Below, piece after piece: positions 52,397-64,000 of a DNA stretch of 64,000 bases (the first letter of the stretch is position 1; each line of letters opens with the position of its first letter). The DNA is from Anoplopoma fimbria (taxonomy: Eukaryota; Chordata; Actinopteri; Perciformes; Anoplopomatidae). The stretch lies in NCBI RefSeq assembly GCF_027596085.1, contig NC_072456.1:14770744-14834743 (forward strand), in the 5' to 3' direction. Position numbers and translations under genes: made by a program. The notes below the pieces were generated by a model. That model saw only the letters and a list, made by a program, of their open reading frames with translations, did no database searches and had not been told where the DNA came from.

Positions 52397-53549
52397 ACGT
52401 ACAGCCTGTTGGAGTGGACAGCAGGCTGGAGGGTGATGTATGTAATCACCAGTGTGCATGTGTGTGATACAGCCATTCCTCAAGTGGATTTAAAAAAAAA
52501 AAAAAGAAACTGCAGGAAAGAAAAATTCAGATGTATTTCTTCAGGTTGGGCTGAAACACATAAAGTAAATGTTCTTAATACATCCACACTATGTCATAAA
52601 ACTGCAGAACATCCTACATACTGGCAGAGGGGTTTAAGTCCCTCTGGTCCTTTTGTAGACAAAAAAACATATTTTACCTGAAATGCTTTTGCCGTACTGA
52701 CAAAAATGAATCAGACTTTGCTTTGAAATGGATGCTACCTCAGCAAAATTAGCAATACTATGTAGAAGATGGAGAGGAGGAGGAAAATAAAGGGAGAGAC
52801 GAAGGTTGGAAAGGGCAAGCCTCTCATAACATTTGGTTATGTTAAGAACTGTTCTGATCTTTACAGCTTTTAGTGTGCTGTGTTTGCAACCAGAGTGAAG
52901 ACAGAGTGTGATTTCTCCTTGTTTGTGTGTGTGATGCAATCCCGTTTCAGAATTGTTTCAGATTTTAAAAGTCTGAGCCAAGGCTAAGACAGATAGGAAG
53001 AGACGATTTGAGAAAAGAGATGACAAGAAGAGAGAAAAATAGAGAAAACTTCTTGCTATTTATTTCATCAGTATCCCCTTCGTGTTTCTAACAAGTACCA
53101 GCCTAGACACACATTTAGGTTTGTGAAATATTCCCCTTGAGTCCATTCATGACCCCTTGGGTTTCTTGTAACCTCTTTTTACATTTTCTCACAAATATAT
53201 GGGTTGTTAAAGAGAAAACTCCTCCCTCCTAAAACTTACTTTTTGCAGATGCATGGTTTTTTTCCCTGTTTTTTACATTTGCATTTTTCTTTTGCATTGA
53301 TTTGTTTGTGGTCAGTTTTTCTTCTGGCTTTTCTCTTTGTAGTGCTAATGCTGTGCTGATTTGGTGTTGAGGGGTTGAATGCTTGTTCTTTTTTGTGTTC
53401 AACTCAGAGGAGGAGGTGAAGGCAGGGCATCAGACAGGCTGGATGAAAAATTAATAAGACACATAGTGAAACATGAGCAGGAGTGTGCATGTGTATAAGA
53501 GACAGAGTTAGTTGTGTGTAAGAGTGTTTGTGGTGTGTTTAAGTCTATT

Positions 53550-53553
<4 letters not shown>

Positions 53554-53634
<81 letters not shown>
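53554..53634. repeat. (TG)n microsatellite with one interruption, 81 bp
   Basis: Two pure TG blocks joined at a TT at 53590-53591, which shifts the register. A GA-rich tract follows at about 53661-53670. Confidence 0.96.
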
Positions 53635-53638
<4 letters not shown>

Positions 53639-56280
53639 GGGGAAAAGGGAGACAAGGTAAGAGAGAGAGATAAGGCAGGCAATGGCTACCCTGTAATGAG
53701 ACAGTGAAGAATAAGCTTGGCAGTATCAGCAACAGATCTGGCTGTTCTTCCTCTTCCTTACCGCCTGCCTCTGAGGTGACCTTTGCCCCCCTTCCACTGG
53801 TCTCACACACCTATAGCAAGAGCAAGACAGATAGGGGAGGAAAATGCAGAAAAGAGCGGCAGGGAGTAAAGTAGAAATGCAAAGAGGTAGAAAAACACTA
53901 GCAATGCTTGAATAAAGATAGATGGAGAAATGAGTAGCATTCCTATTATCTTATTCCACTTTGGTTGTACTAATTGAGTTCAAGACAATGAGTCCGGAGT
54001 CACTAGACACGTAAGCAAAATTTAAAAAAGAGTAAAAAGGAATATGGCATGTGTGACTGTCTTAAAGCGGTCTGAGAGCCAAACCAACCTCACCTGACTG
54101 AGTCCACGCTGACCAAATCAATGTTCTCAGTTGTTTTTGCCAACTGCTTATCTCTAGCTTGTCCCTGACAAACAAGTAAATTCTCATTCCCAGGCAGCAC
54201 TCACCGCCTCCACCAGTAAATAATACATCTGAGTAGTACCCATGAGTGCAGGTTACCTGCTCACAGTAAACCCATTCTTGCATGAGGCAGCTTTTTTCAC
54301 ATGTTAACCGTCTGCTCTCCCTTTGCATAAATCACAAGAACATCACAACTGTTTTTGTTCTTGTTTTTTTGTGGTTCTTGTTCTCTTACATTTGACTAGG
54401 AACATGTCTGCAGCAAATGTCTTGACATGATCGTGATGTAATGGTGCTTATGTGGTTCTGCTACGTGCTTTGTTGGGATTATCTAGCTGTTATTGGTGCT
54501 ATTATGTATTTTATATATATCTATAGTAGAGGGAAGGATTGAAACAAACATAAAAAAAATTGGTGGATGTTGACCACATAAGAGATCATGCCCCTGATCT
54601 CTCATTGGAGGCTTACAGAGTTTTTTGTTTCTTCCTCAGAAGTATTTCACTGCTGTCCTTCAACAACTCTGGCACTTCCTTTCTACTCTTGGAAGATCTC
54701 CCTTCACATGTTTCCTCCCCCTGTCGCCCGTCATACCTCCGTATAGGCATCTGTATGCCTTCCAGACTGCTGCCAGCCTTCTATCTTTCTCATTCTGTCT
54801 TTCTCTCTTGTAGAAAAAAAGTTTGCTCCAGAGGAAATTCACTCAGATGCGAGTTTATGGCCTCCGAATCCTTTGATCCTCCAAACCTGTAATGCAGTAA
54901 TCATGTGTGATTGGGGGATGGAGAAGGGGGGACACAAGCTGAGTGGTAGCAAGAAAGATAAAGGTGAAAGAGGGAGAGAGAAAGAGGTGGTGCTGATAGA
55001 GCGAGATAAGTGGATAGAGCTTGCCTCCAGCCAGGGTTTGCTGGCTCCTGAACCTTCGCCATCAATTTCATATAATTCCTGCTCAAGTAGAGTGACCTTG
55101 GCCACCCTAGGCATCTGGCCACAGCCAATATAAGACACTAGGGTAGAGTAAAAAGGCAGACAAAAAGGAAGAGATGAATTGGCAAGGTGATGGAGAGCAA
55201 GGGGCAAGAAGAAGAGGAGTAACAGTCTGGCTGATTTGTTTACTTCTGGCAAAAAAGTTTAGATAAATAGATCCTTTGTCGCTGCAACGAGTTGGCCGGG
55301 AGACTAAATTGAAAAATCAGTGTCTCCCAGACACTTTTACAACGATAAGCACTCACAGGGCGGATTGTCCTGCTGCCTCGACCTGCGGCAGTAGTTACCC
55401 TTATGTTTCCTCCTATATCAAGTCATTTTCTTTAATGAGAAACAGATAGTGGCAAAGCAGAGTTGTTTCATCTTCTTTGTTTGTTTTATAAAACAGCCAT
55501 AGCCACCTTCCATGTGTGCAGTCCCAAATACGACGAATGCCACTTCATCTGATGGCTGTAAATTCAAATTCAAAAGACTTAGTTTACATGACGTTACACT
55601 ATAATAGTGCCAAAGCATATTTTAATGTTTAAAGTATTAAAAACAATTAAATAAACTAAAATACATAAAGTCCTATGAATCAAAAGTTGGTTGGTACCAA
55701 CAGAAACAAAACTGAACTAATAAACAGCAGTAACAATGTTAGGGCGACGTTCATTGTCAAACATCATCTGAGAGCTTTAGAATGTTTGGGTTCTTCATTA
55801 AAGTTTTTATAAATATAATTCACTTATGTATGTATACATAACATAATAATTGAAATCCATTTTAATGTAATCACTGTGTTTAATTGCTTTCCATTGCCTC
55901 CACTCAGTTACAATAAAACAATATTAATTGTTACATTTCCAAAAGGATCAAAAAGCTATAGGTCAGTTAACTTTGATTACAATTAGTATTACAATTTCTT
56001 GCATCATGTTTTTCATTATATTTCATTACATTTGTGGCAGTATTTTGGTCTTGGTGATTTTGTTGGATAGCTGAGAAATTTTAAATCAGTCCTCTGCAAT
56101 TCTACGATTACAGCACTTCTGAATATGTGTACATTTCCATATCAATGTGCAATTGGACATGGGATTTACCAATATTAATAATAATCACATTTCGGAACAG
56201 AACATATTTTAAAATATATAATGAGCATGTGGAATTTAATAAAAAACTTCAATATCAATGCATTAATAATAAAGCAAATG

Positions 56281-56640
56281 AACTATCCAACTACTAGAAC
56301 AGTGGAGGTGCTCCACACTTAAGCATGAAATGAGAGTTGGGTGAAATAGGTGGTTCCTGTGGAAACGATTATACTGACGACCCTTGGAGTAGCCCAACTC
56401 ATGCATAAAGAGGAGCAAAGGGATGTGGCCTGGACCACCAGCTTCATGCATATACATGAGCCACCGGCCCAGGTGACTGAAGTCGTACAACGCAGAGGTC
56501 ATGCTGTGGGCCCTGCAGGGTTGGCGGAGTGGAAAGACTTATAGTCCTGCATGCTTCACAAGGGCCGTGCCTACGCTTCCTGCAGTAAAAGTTGGATGGC
56601 AAGCTTAACAGCATGATAACTAGTATTTCCTCTACCACGA
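56281..56640. other. Balanced-composition island of unknown nature
   Basis: About 360 bp of GC-balanced, non-repetitive sequence between markedly AT-rich flanks (55580-56280 and 56640-56770). On the minus strand a 79-codon frame (56502-56263) reads without low-complexity segments, for example GRWLMYMHEAGGPGHIPLLL and KGRQYNRFHRNHLFHPTL. A candidate acceptor TTTTACTGCAG lies upstream of it on that strand, near 56580-56590. I do not recognise the peptide. It could be a conserved non-coding element, an old coding relic or an uncharacterised exon. Confidence 0.35.
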
Positions 56641-57890
56641 AAAGAGTTGAATGTGTCTCAAATAAGTCTCAAACTACTAATATACAACACAATGCATCAT
56701 CAAGAAAAATATTGAAACATTTTAAAACCCAAGGCTTAATTATATAATTGTAAGAGCATTTTAGTTCTAAGTGAGGCGTAAAAGTGTTCTTATCAGACGG
56801 ATAAATAGAAAACAAGAGTGTGAAGGGAATAGCTTTCAGAACGTTGGAAGATGCTATCCAGGACTTTTACAAAGCTTGTGTGTGGGACTGCAGCCCAGAT
56901 CCTACTGGATTTAGCCACAGCTGTTGATATTTAAAGAACATTGTGCTCCTTGGCCCTTAAAGGGCAACACCACATCCGACATATGTTGCTCTAGCCTCTC
57001 TTTCCCTTCTGCCCATAAAACCCATACACCCAGAGTTTTCTGTCACATCCATCTTTTGATATATTTGTTTAAGGATCACATTTCTGTGGGAATGGGGGCG
57101 CCATTGTGTTGGTACAGCAGAAGGGGAACTTGTTTTTGTTTTGTTATGGTACACTCCGAAATGTATCTGTTTTTTTTCCTTCGTTTTTTTTCCAGAACAT
57201 TGACCATTTGCCAATTCTTTTTATATTGACCTATTCATCCAACATTTCAACTTGTCTCTCCCCGGTGAAGGCCCACATGCTTTGTGACCCTCGTTGCCAT
57301 GTTTACGGGGCATCTCTGTATCTTGAAGTTGCCCTTCCAGCCACCATATGTTGAGAGTTAACTGTCTCTGGCTTAGTGCACTGAGCTAACAGCCCACCCA
57401 GACAATGACATCACACCCCAGCTCCAAACCTTTTGCATTTACTGTCAGTCTTGTTTTCAATTTTTGGTATTTGTTTGGTTTAGACCAGTTGCTTTGGCAG
57501 AAATGCCACAGTACAGCAGCTCAGCCCTCTAAATCCATTATTGTTTTGGCCCAATGCTGTTTGGGAAGCTTAGAGAAGCCTTTACTCCACATGTCGGGAG
57601 CACCAAGTCTTGATTTGTACACACATATAAGCTCTGTTCACCCCCTGTTAAAGCAGTGGTTTTGCTATTTAGAAAAAACATGACAAGACCATCCTTAACA
57701 GATCAGTTTGTTTTCCACAGAGGAGGCCCTGCTAAAAAAAATGGTGATGAGTTGGAAAATAGATGTTGTCAGTTAGCATTCAGGGTGTTTAAATAATGAA
57801 TTCTAAAACTTACTTTGCAGTTGAAAAAATGCATATGACTCCAACCTCATTGCGGGACATATAACTGTGCCAAAGTTCAGCATAGCACAA

Positions 57891-57892
<2 letters not shown>

Positions 57893-57951
<59 letters not shown>
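57893..57951. repeat. (AT)n microsatellite, 59 bp
   Basis: A perfect AT/TA array, the longest of its type in the window and able to form a cruciform. Confidence 0.96.
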
Positions 57952-57953
<2 letters not shown>

Positions 57954-59019
57954 CAGGAGAATAAAGCTGAGCTATTTTTGTGATTAAATTAGATGATATG
58001 CATTACATTCTCTACAACTCTTAACTCTCTAACAATTAAACAACAGAAGCCCATTCTGAGAGGCTTGTACAGCAGCATTGCCACCCACACTGTGTGGTAA
58101 GCTGACGTCAGGTTTCAAGGTGCCCACTGCTGCACACACATACTTGAATAAACACACACTCACACACTCAAAGCCACCCACCCCTAAACCAGACCTGACT
58201 GGTTGACGTTTCTCCACGATGAGGCATTTCCTTTAATGGCCCCAGCCTCATCCCCTGTCTCCCCTGGAGTTCGCCTGTCTTACCCCAGACGCCTCAGCAG
58301 CCTGACAAGACAAGGAAGGGAGAGAGAGACAGAGAGAGAGGGGGAGGGAACTCAATAAACTTCCAACGGTTGAGACGGATAAACAGAACTTTGTTTTTTC
58401 ACCTTTTATGTTTTTTTTTTTTTGTTCCAGCTTTTCTTCTTGCAGGCAGGAGATCTTAGGAGCTGTCCTAGACGATTACTTGTCTCTCTTATCATCGCTG
58501 TGTCTATCACGGTGGCTCAACACATCAGGGAAATGGCCTGTATTATATGTTTCCCTATTGAAGACTAGACGTGGTTTCCAGCATTTATAATCATAGGGCA
58601 AAGCAGGCATGTCATTCATGAAGAAATCGTCAGAAATCCTCTTCATCAGTGGAAACGCATGAAAAAAAAAAAAAATGTGTCTCGCACATTCCCTCATTAA
58701 ACAGTGTGAGAATGTGTGGAACAATTTTCAGTGCAGCTTCTTTCGGTTCATGAGTTTCAATGAAAGTAATAAAGTGATATTATGCAAACCTAAATCTTGA
58801 TTCAGGGTTCCATATTTTCGCTTCCAATTTTATACTGTGAGTTTTAAACTGATCACCAATGAGAGTCTATGCAGACAATGGTGCAGCAACTGAGGCCAGT
58901 ATCATTATCTTGATTGGTACGTGCAATGCGTGAGTAAAATTGGGCAATGGTGGTCTAAATGATTGTCATATCAATCCCCCAGACCTTTTCATAAATCTGG
59001 TTGGGAAAAGTGAAAAAGT

Positions 59020-59236
59020 AGTGCTTGCCTCATTACCACCACTGGGGTGCCCTTGAGCAAGGCCCTTAACCCCAACTGCTGTAGTGGAGCTGCTCATTGG
59101 CCAGCAGTCAAGCAGATCAGACTGTTGTTGTACTGAACAGCTTCCAGGTGTGAATGTGTAACCGTGTGAATGTGATCAGGACGTTCCTGGAAAAGAGAGC
59201 ATTGCTCTCAGTGAAATAAAAAATAATAATAAATGA
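59020..59236 (+). mobile_element. Fish-type interspersed repeat fragment with AT-rich tail
   Basis: It contains GGTGCCCTTGAGCAAGGCCC followed by TTAACCCCAACTGCTGTAGT, and ends in an AATAATAATAAAT tail. The 'gcccttgagcaaggc.cttaaccc' block is characteristic of abundant teleost interspersed repeats. The same kind of block, more diverged, appears at 46366-46595 and 30250-30425. Confidence 0.6.
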
Positions 59237-62200
59237 TTCACTCTCAGAAAAACTTACTGCAGCAGCCGTGTGTTTATTTGAAATTATATCAGCCAAGTGG
59301 TGTGTTGGTTTATAGGAACTGGGTCTTCAAATCTGAAATGATATATGTATCCAGAATAAAAGATTAAACATGGTATAAATGTTAGTGTTGAAACGCAGGA
59401 TGTTCTATAGACAAAACCTGAGTTCCCTTCTTCTGCCTATCATGGACATTACATTTTTTCCCTTCTACTATCACAGTCAACCTGAGGGTAATATATTGTT
59501 TCCTGCCTGTTGTTGTCTATAAATAAGCTTTTCTTTTCTTAGTTTGGTTCCCGGATTTTACCATTAATTCCTCTCTTCTTCAATTCTTTTGACTTTCACA
59601 TTTGACAAAACTTTGGTCATCACTGCTACTTGTGCTGGTTGCCACCATTTGTTCTCTAGAATATCTCACTCCTGGCTGCTATCACTGTCTTTCTTTCTTT
59701 GGCAAACAAGCTGTCTGCTTGTTAGCTCAGTGGTGCTTTATGAATGTGGCCTAATATGGGCTGTAGTCAGAATTGGAGGTGGTGTGGAAAGTACTTGCAA
59801 ATCACCAACAGTTAGAACAGTCAGTCAGTGTGGTCAGTTTGAGTGCCAAACTAAAGTTCTTGTCACTCACATATTTACAATTTCCCATTGTAGAGAAGGG
59901 TCACTTAATGGAACACCCAGCTGCTGTGAATATCAGGCCTGTGACCTTTTTCCTACAGTACACGTGTGTCATCTGCATATACAGTACCCCCACAGTATAA
60001 ATAGGTGTAATAGCACACATATAAAACTGAAACAGCCCCAGAGACCTACAGGGTACATACTCGTCCCACAGTTACCTTAAAGACACCGTCACAAGGTCGG
60101 AACGATGACCCACAAACTCATGTTGCGGTTCGATAAGCAATGCTGCAAAACTTCTGCCTTACTTTCAATGTACCTCCAACCTTTTTCAATGTTGCTGTCT
60201 CACTCTATTCGTTTGTCAATCTTTTCTTCTTTCTCTTTTCCTTTCTCTCATCTGGTCTTTCAGGCTTTTTTTCTCCGGGGTTGTATTTCAGAGATTTGGA
60301 TGTAAATGTTGCCCTTGGTGGCTAGATGTGCTAGGTGTGGAGAATACCAATGGGACATCAGACATTTTTCTGGGAACAGAGCAGGGGGGTGGAGGTTGAG
60401 TGCTTGCTGTATAATAACCGTTATTCAGCTGAGATGGCTATCGAGAGAGGGCTATCGGTGCTGGGGCCGGAGACACTGTGATTAGATTTCCCCCTGTGTT
60501 GCTATTCTTCTCTGTCCCCGGATCTTTCTGTGTCACTGTTCCCCTGTCTATCTTTGTATATACCTCAAACAATACAACAGGAATCCAATTGGCTATAGAA
60601 TTCAGAGGAATGTGACAGAAAGATGCATTGAAGATTTTACGTTTTTTCTTTGCTTTAAAGATACACATTTGGCTGTATACCATCATCACAAATTACCATC
60701 TGTCAACCACAGAAAAGAAAGCTTCTAAGTGAAACAGACCCGTGTCCGTATGGGATAAAGATCAGAAGCTTACACACCTGGTTTCACACGTTCTTTTTAA
60801 TAGCTGGATTCTTTTAGCTTTTTCTTCACAGCAAGACCAAGTGCAGACAAAAACAGCTTGATCTCTTTCACAACATAAAGGATACAATGATATGGTCTTG
60901 AACATGCATTGTGTTGCACATAGTTTGGAAACATTTACTTGGTGAGTTAGTAGTCAAGCATAGAACCATCTAGACTCACATATATGGTCCACACTGGTGT
61001 AGGAACTTTGTTGACCATGAATTGTGGCCATAAACAACTTTTACATAAGGATTTTCACACGTACGTGTTTGTAAATGTATTTACGTCCATTCCAGTAAAT
61101 ATATCAAACGTAGCATTTGCCAATATATACATGCATAGACCGTTCACAGAAACCTGCATTATAGGAAATAGACTGACAAAAATGCAGTTGTTTTACAGCT
61201 TTACTACAGATATTCATCCTTAACACACTTACTCATCTCTTTTACATCATAAGTGTGATGTGAACAGTTTTGGCTTTCGCTGTAGGTGCAACGCAAATGA
61301 AATGGTAATGTCCATACAGCCAGCAGCTGGGACTGCCCATTAGTTAAACATCTATGTATGTGTGTGAAAGAGACTATGCCATCCGTAGTCCTCATCCTCT
61401 TCCACTATATTTATCATCTCTCTCTCTCTCTCTCTGTAGTTTCAGATCTTAACCTCTGTTTCCTTTGCTCGCTCGCCCTGTCTCTCCCCCAGCAGTCCCT
61501 CTGTGGTATCAATGCACAGACCTGCTTAAAGCCTGTGTCTCTATGCTGTGCCATTGGGTAATCAGTTAACCTGATTAAGCTGCTGATGAAATTAAATCAT
61601 TTCAGTAAGTGAAAATAATAATATGAGTAATGGGTGCGGGGGATGGTGGAGCACCCCACGGCATTTGCTGCAGTGCCAACCAGTCGGGTTTTACCTCTCT
61701 CTCCCTCTCTCTCTTACTGTATCTCTCTCCTCTCAGTAAGATAATTGATGGCTTAGAACAAGTACATTTGAAGCCACTGTATCAGACATTTTACACCGTA
61801 AAAATTAATAACGTGCAGTATAATAAGATTAACATCTGTATACAGTATAATATCTTGACCAACGCTCAGACTCCCGGGTTAGTGAGTCAGTTGCTGTTTA
61901 GCTTACATTGTAGAGCCGAGCACCATCACACAGGCATGTGTAATACTATATAGAAAATTGGGTAAAGCATATTGACAGCATTTCAAAAATCGGATGTCTT
62001 GTTCTTTGTGTTGGTCAGTAGGTAGAGAAAGGTCCTACGGTTAAGTGCTCATTGAGTGGAGCTTAGGTTGGGCGTGCCATTCATGGCACTGTTTTCAGTA
62101 CATTTTTTGACACAGTATTGCATTGTATTTGCAACAGATGGTGAATGGTTAATTATGCTGCTGGGTATAGCACATCAAAATGAGTTCCAAGGTCATACTT

Positions 62201-62439
62201 TACATTTTCACTATTCATCAGTATACTATACTAAATGTGGTATTTATTCACAAAGCCCTTCTGTACAGTGCTGTCTGACTCTCTTCATACAGTTATAACT
62301 ATAACAGGCAGATATTTTTGGTAGCAGTAATTCACTGGGAATAGGATTAGTCAAAAGAGTTAAATGAGTCTAAAGGACAGACCTTTTAAGAGGGCCACAC
62401 TTAGCATGATAGAAAACGGAATGCAACAGCAGGCATGAG

Positions 62440-62570
62440 TCTGCAGATTAACAGCCGGGCAGTGGCTATGCTAACCAGAGGCTGATTAAAATGCTTTGCA
62501 CCTGTCACAGTTAATGCTATTAAATGGTGAAGCGCAGTTAAAGACAATTATGGATAATGATGGCACTCAA
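62440..62570. promoter_or_regulatory. Candidate cis-regulatory block rich in homeodomain motifs
   Basis: Within 130 bp there are GCAGATTAACAG, CTGATTAAAATG, an E-box CACCTG, GTTAATGCTATTAAAT and CAATTATGGATAATGATG. The block has no simple repeats or open frame of note. Regulatory function is only inferred from motif density. Confidence 0.22.
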
Positions 62571-63266
62571 GCCAACCCAAAAAGAGAATGACACAAATCA
62601 AAATCGAGGAAAGGTCAACTGGAGCCTTTAGGTTTAGATTTGGAGTCATGCTGAGCAGGCCAGCTGTTGCATGGAGTGGACATCTAGTGCTTGCCATCAC
62701 AGTAACCCTGGGCTACTTTTATCCCCTTGCAAAATTTGAAAGCCTTCTCTAAATGACATATGCATTGAGCAAGATGCGATTTTTGAAAACATCCAAATCT
62801 GTTGAATAGTTTTTGAATGTTGTAAACATGTTTTCAACTACAAAATGGCCATTGCTGCCGCAGTGCTATACATCACAGCAGTGTAGAGGACCAAGCTGAG
62901 CAGCCCAAAAGCCAATCATCTGCATATGCTTACAAGTATACGAGCACTGACCAATTTCCAACTCAATGGGTGCTTCAAAAAGGCTTCTGTGCCGCTTTAA
63001 TAAACATGGTGGACCAACAAAGAAGACCGGTTGCATGCTGGGAGGATTAAGATTCCTTTTACGCACCCCCAACTTGCAGGTTGAAACAAATACACCAGTG
63101 GGGTTCTTTTTTCTTTTGAAACCCAAAGGGTGAGGCTTGTTTTGATATCTTTAAAATCAAGAAGATGATCATCAGATAAGACTCAATTAGAAGTTTTTTC
63201 TTTGTTCATATTTTAGCTTTAGCTTTAGCATTTACACTGTAATAAAGACAATTTAATGTGACTGAA

Positions 63267-63288
63267 TGTGTGTGTGTGTGTGTGTGTG
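63267..63288. repeat. (TG)11 microsatellite
   Basis: A short, perfect TG array. Confidence 0.9.
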
Positions 63289-64000
63289 GAAGGGAGAAAA
63301 CTAAAACTAAACAAAAGGATCAAAAGTGATATTGTGCTTTGAGAATTATTGGCACACTGCAAGGTATAACTGCAGCATGTGTCTCATGGCTCTGTTGTAG
63401 GATGATTGTCAGCATAAGTGACAAAGCCTGCTTCCGGCAAAATAAACAGCAACGTTGCCATTTACCAATAGTGCACATTGTCAATTCTATTTGTCCTGGG
63501 AAGATTTGTCATCACAGAGAACCCCCAGTACACATCATAAAAATGCAATTGCAAATCCATTATAGGTGACTGGCCCTTTGGATATTTTAGGATACTATCA
63601 GTGCATGTCATTGGTCGCCTTCTCCCATCCACAGTCAGGCAGGCTATCCCTGAAGTAACACTCCCTCGATGAGTGATCTATTTATTTTTGCATGGCCGCT
63701 TTTATCGACAGAGCCTGTAAGCTTCGGGGGGAAAGATAGTATCAGATTCTATTCCTGGGCATGTAAGTAACCAGCACACATGCCATTTATTCAGGAATGG
63801 CTGCCTGTGCTGTATCAGGTCAGAACAGCTGTATTGATAGTATCATAGCTCCATGAATCCTTCATCCCTGCTTCTTCTTCACTGCCGTTTTTGTTGGTTT
63901 GCGTGTTCGCCTACCCTTTTCTGCCCTCCCTTGTTACTTCTGGCAGATTCCCTTTGTCAGTTGCCTAATTTCATTTTGTCTCAAATTCACTTACTCTGTG

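Larger units (their letters stand above)
46927..64000 (+). other. ptprs: ptprs intron after Ig1, incomplete at the window end (at least 17,074 bp)
   Basis: It starts with GTGAGT. The next expected exon would encode the start of Ig2, which in this family carries a PGFPxIDMGP-type stretch. I found nothing like it before 64000, so the intron runs off the window. Contents are microsatellites, a local duplication, interspersed repeat fragments, AT-rich unique-looking DNA (55580-56280) and several complex blocks. The longer open frames (48906-49436 minus, 176 codons; 59589-60080 plus, 163 codons) have no recognisable domains. Confidence 0.8.

Noticed and set aside
59589..60080. 163-codon + strand open frame
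   Set aside because: No recognisable domain, mixed hydrophobic and Cys-rich composition typical of random frames, and located in a ptprs intron. Treated as chance.

Overview
This window looks like a piece of a teleost fish nuclear genome, most of it intron. It has long non-coding stretches, very dense (AC)n/(GT)n microsatellites, degenerate interspersed repeats of kinds familiar from fish genomes, and a few short coding exons with canonical GT/AG splice sites. There is no bacterial-type gene organisation, rRNA, convincing tRNA or CRISPR array.

The one gene I can support is on the + strand: the 5' coding part of a LAR-family (type IIa) receptor protein tyrosine phosphatase. It is closest to PTP-sigma (ptprs), judged from remembered family signatures. 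Three exons join in a consistent reading frame. Exon A (31209-31439) holds a short 5'UTR, the start codon at 31343 and the signal peptide, and ends in phase 1. Exon B (44492-44637) holds the first half of Ig domain 1 and ends in phase 0. Exon C (46785-46926) holds the second half of Ig1 and ends in phase 1. Together they encode residues 1-128. Ig2, Ig3, the fibronectin repeats, the membrane segment and the phosphatase domains must lie downstream of the window.

Layout: 1-31208 is non-coding. It is probably the large 5' intron of ptprs, because exon A begins with a splice acceptor, so at least one upstream non-coding exon is expected. 31440-44491 is a 13-kb intron, 44638-46784 a 2.1-kb intron, and 46927-64000 the first 17 kb of another long intron. 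These introns carry more than twenty substantial dinucleotide arrays, a 12-bp minisatellite beside a perfect inverted repeat, a local duplication near 50.5-51.0 kb, a strong G-quadruplex candidate, several old transposon fragments, and stretches of balanced complex sequence that may be conserved non-coding elements.

I found no new multi-gene system. Most long open reading frames here are translations of microsatellites (Thr-His or Cys-Val runs) or chance frames. The items most worth a second look are the unexplained island at 56.28-56.64 kb, the minisatellite with its stem-loop at 34.70-34.80 kb, the quadruplex motif at 19.61 kb and the homeodomain-motif cluster at 19.20 kb.
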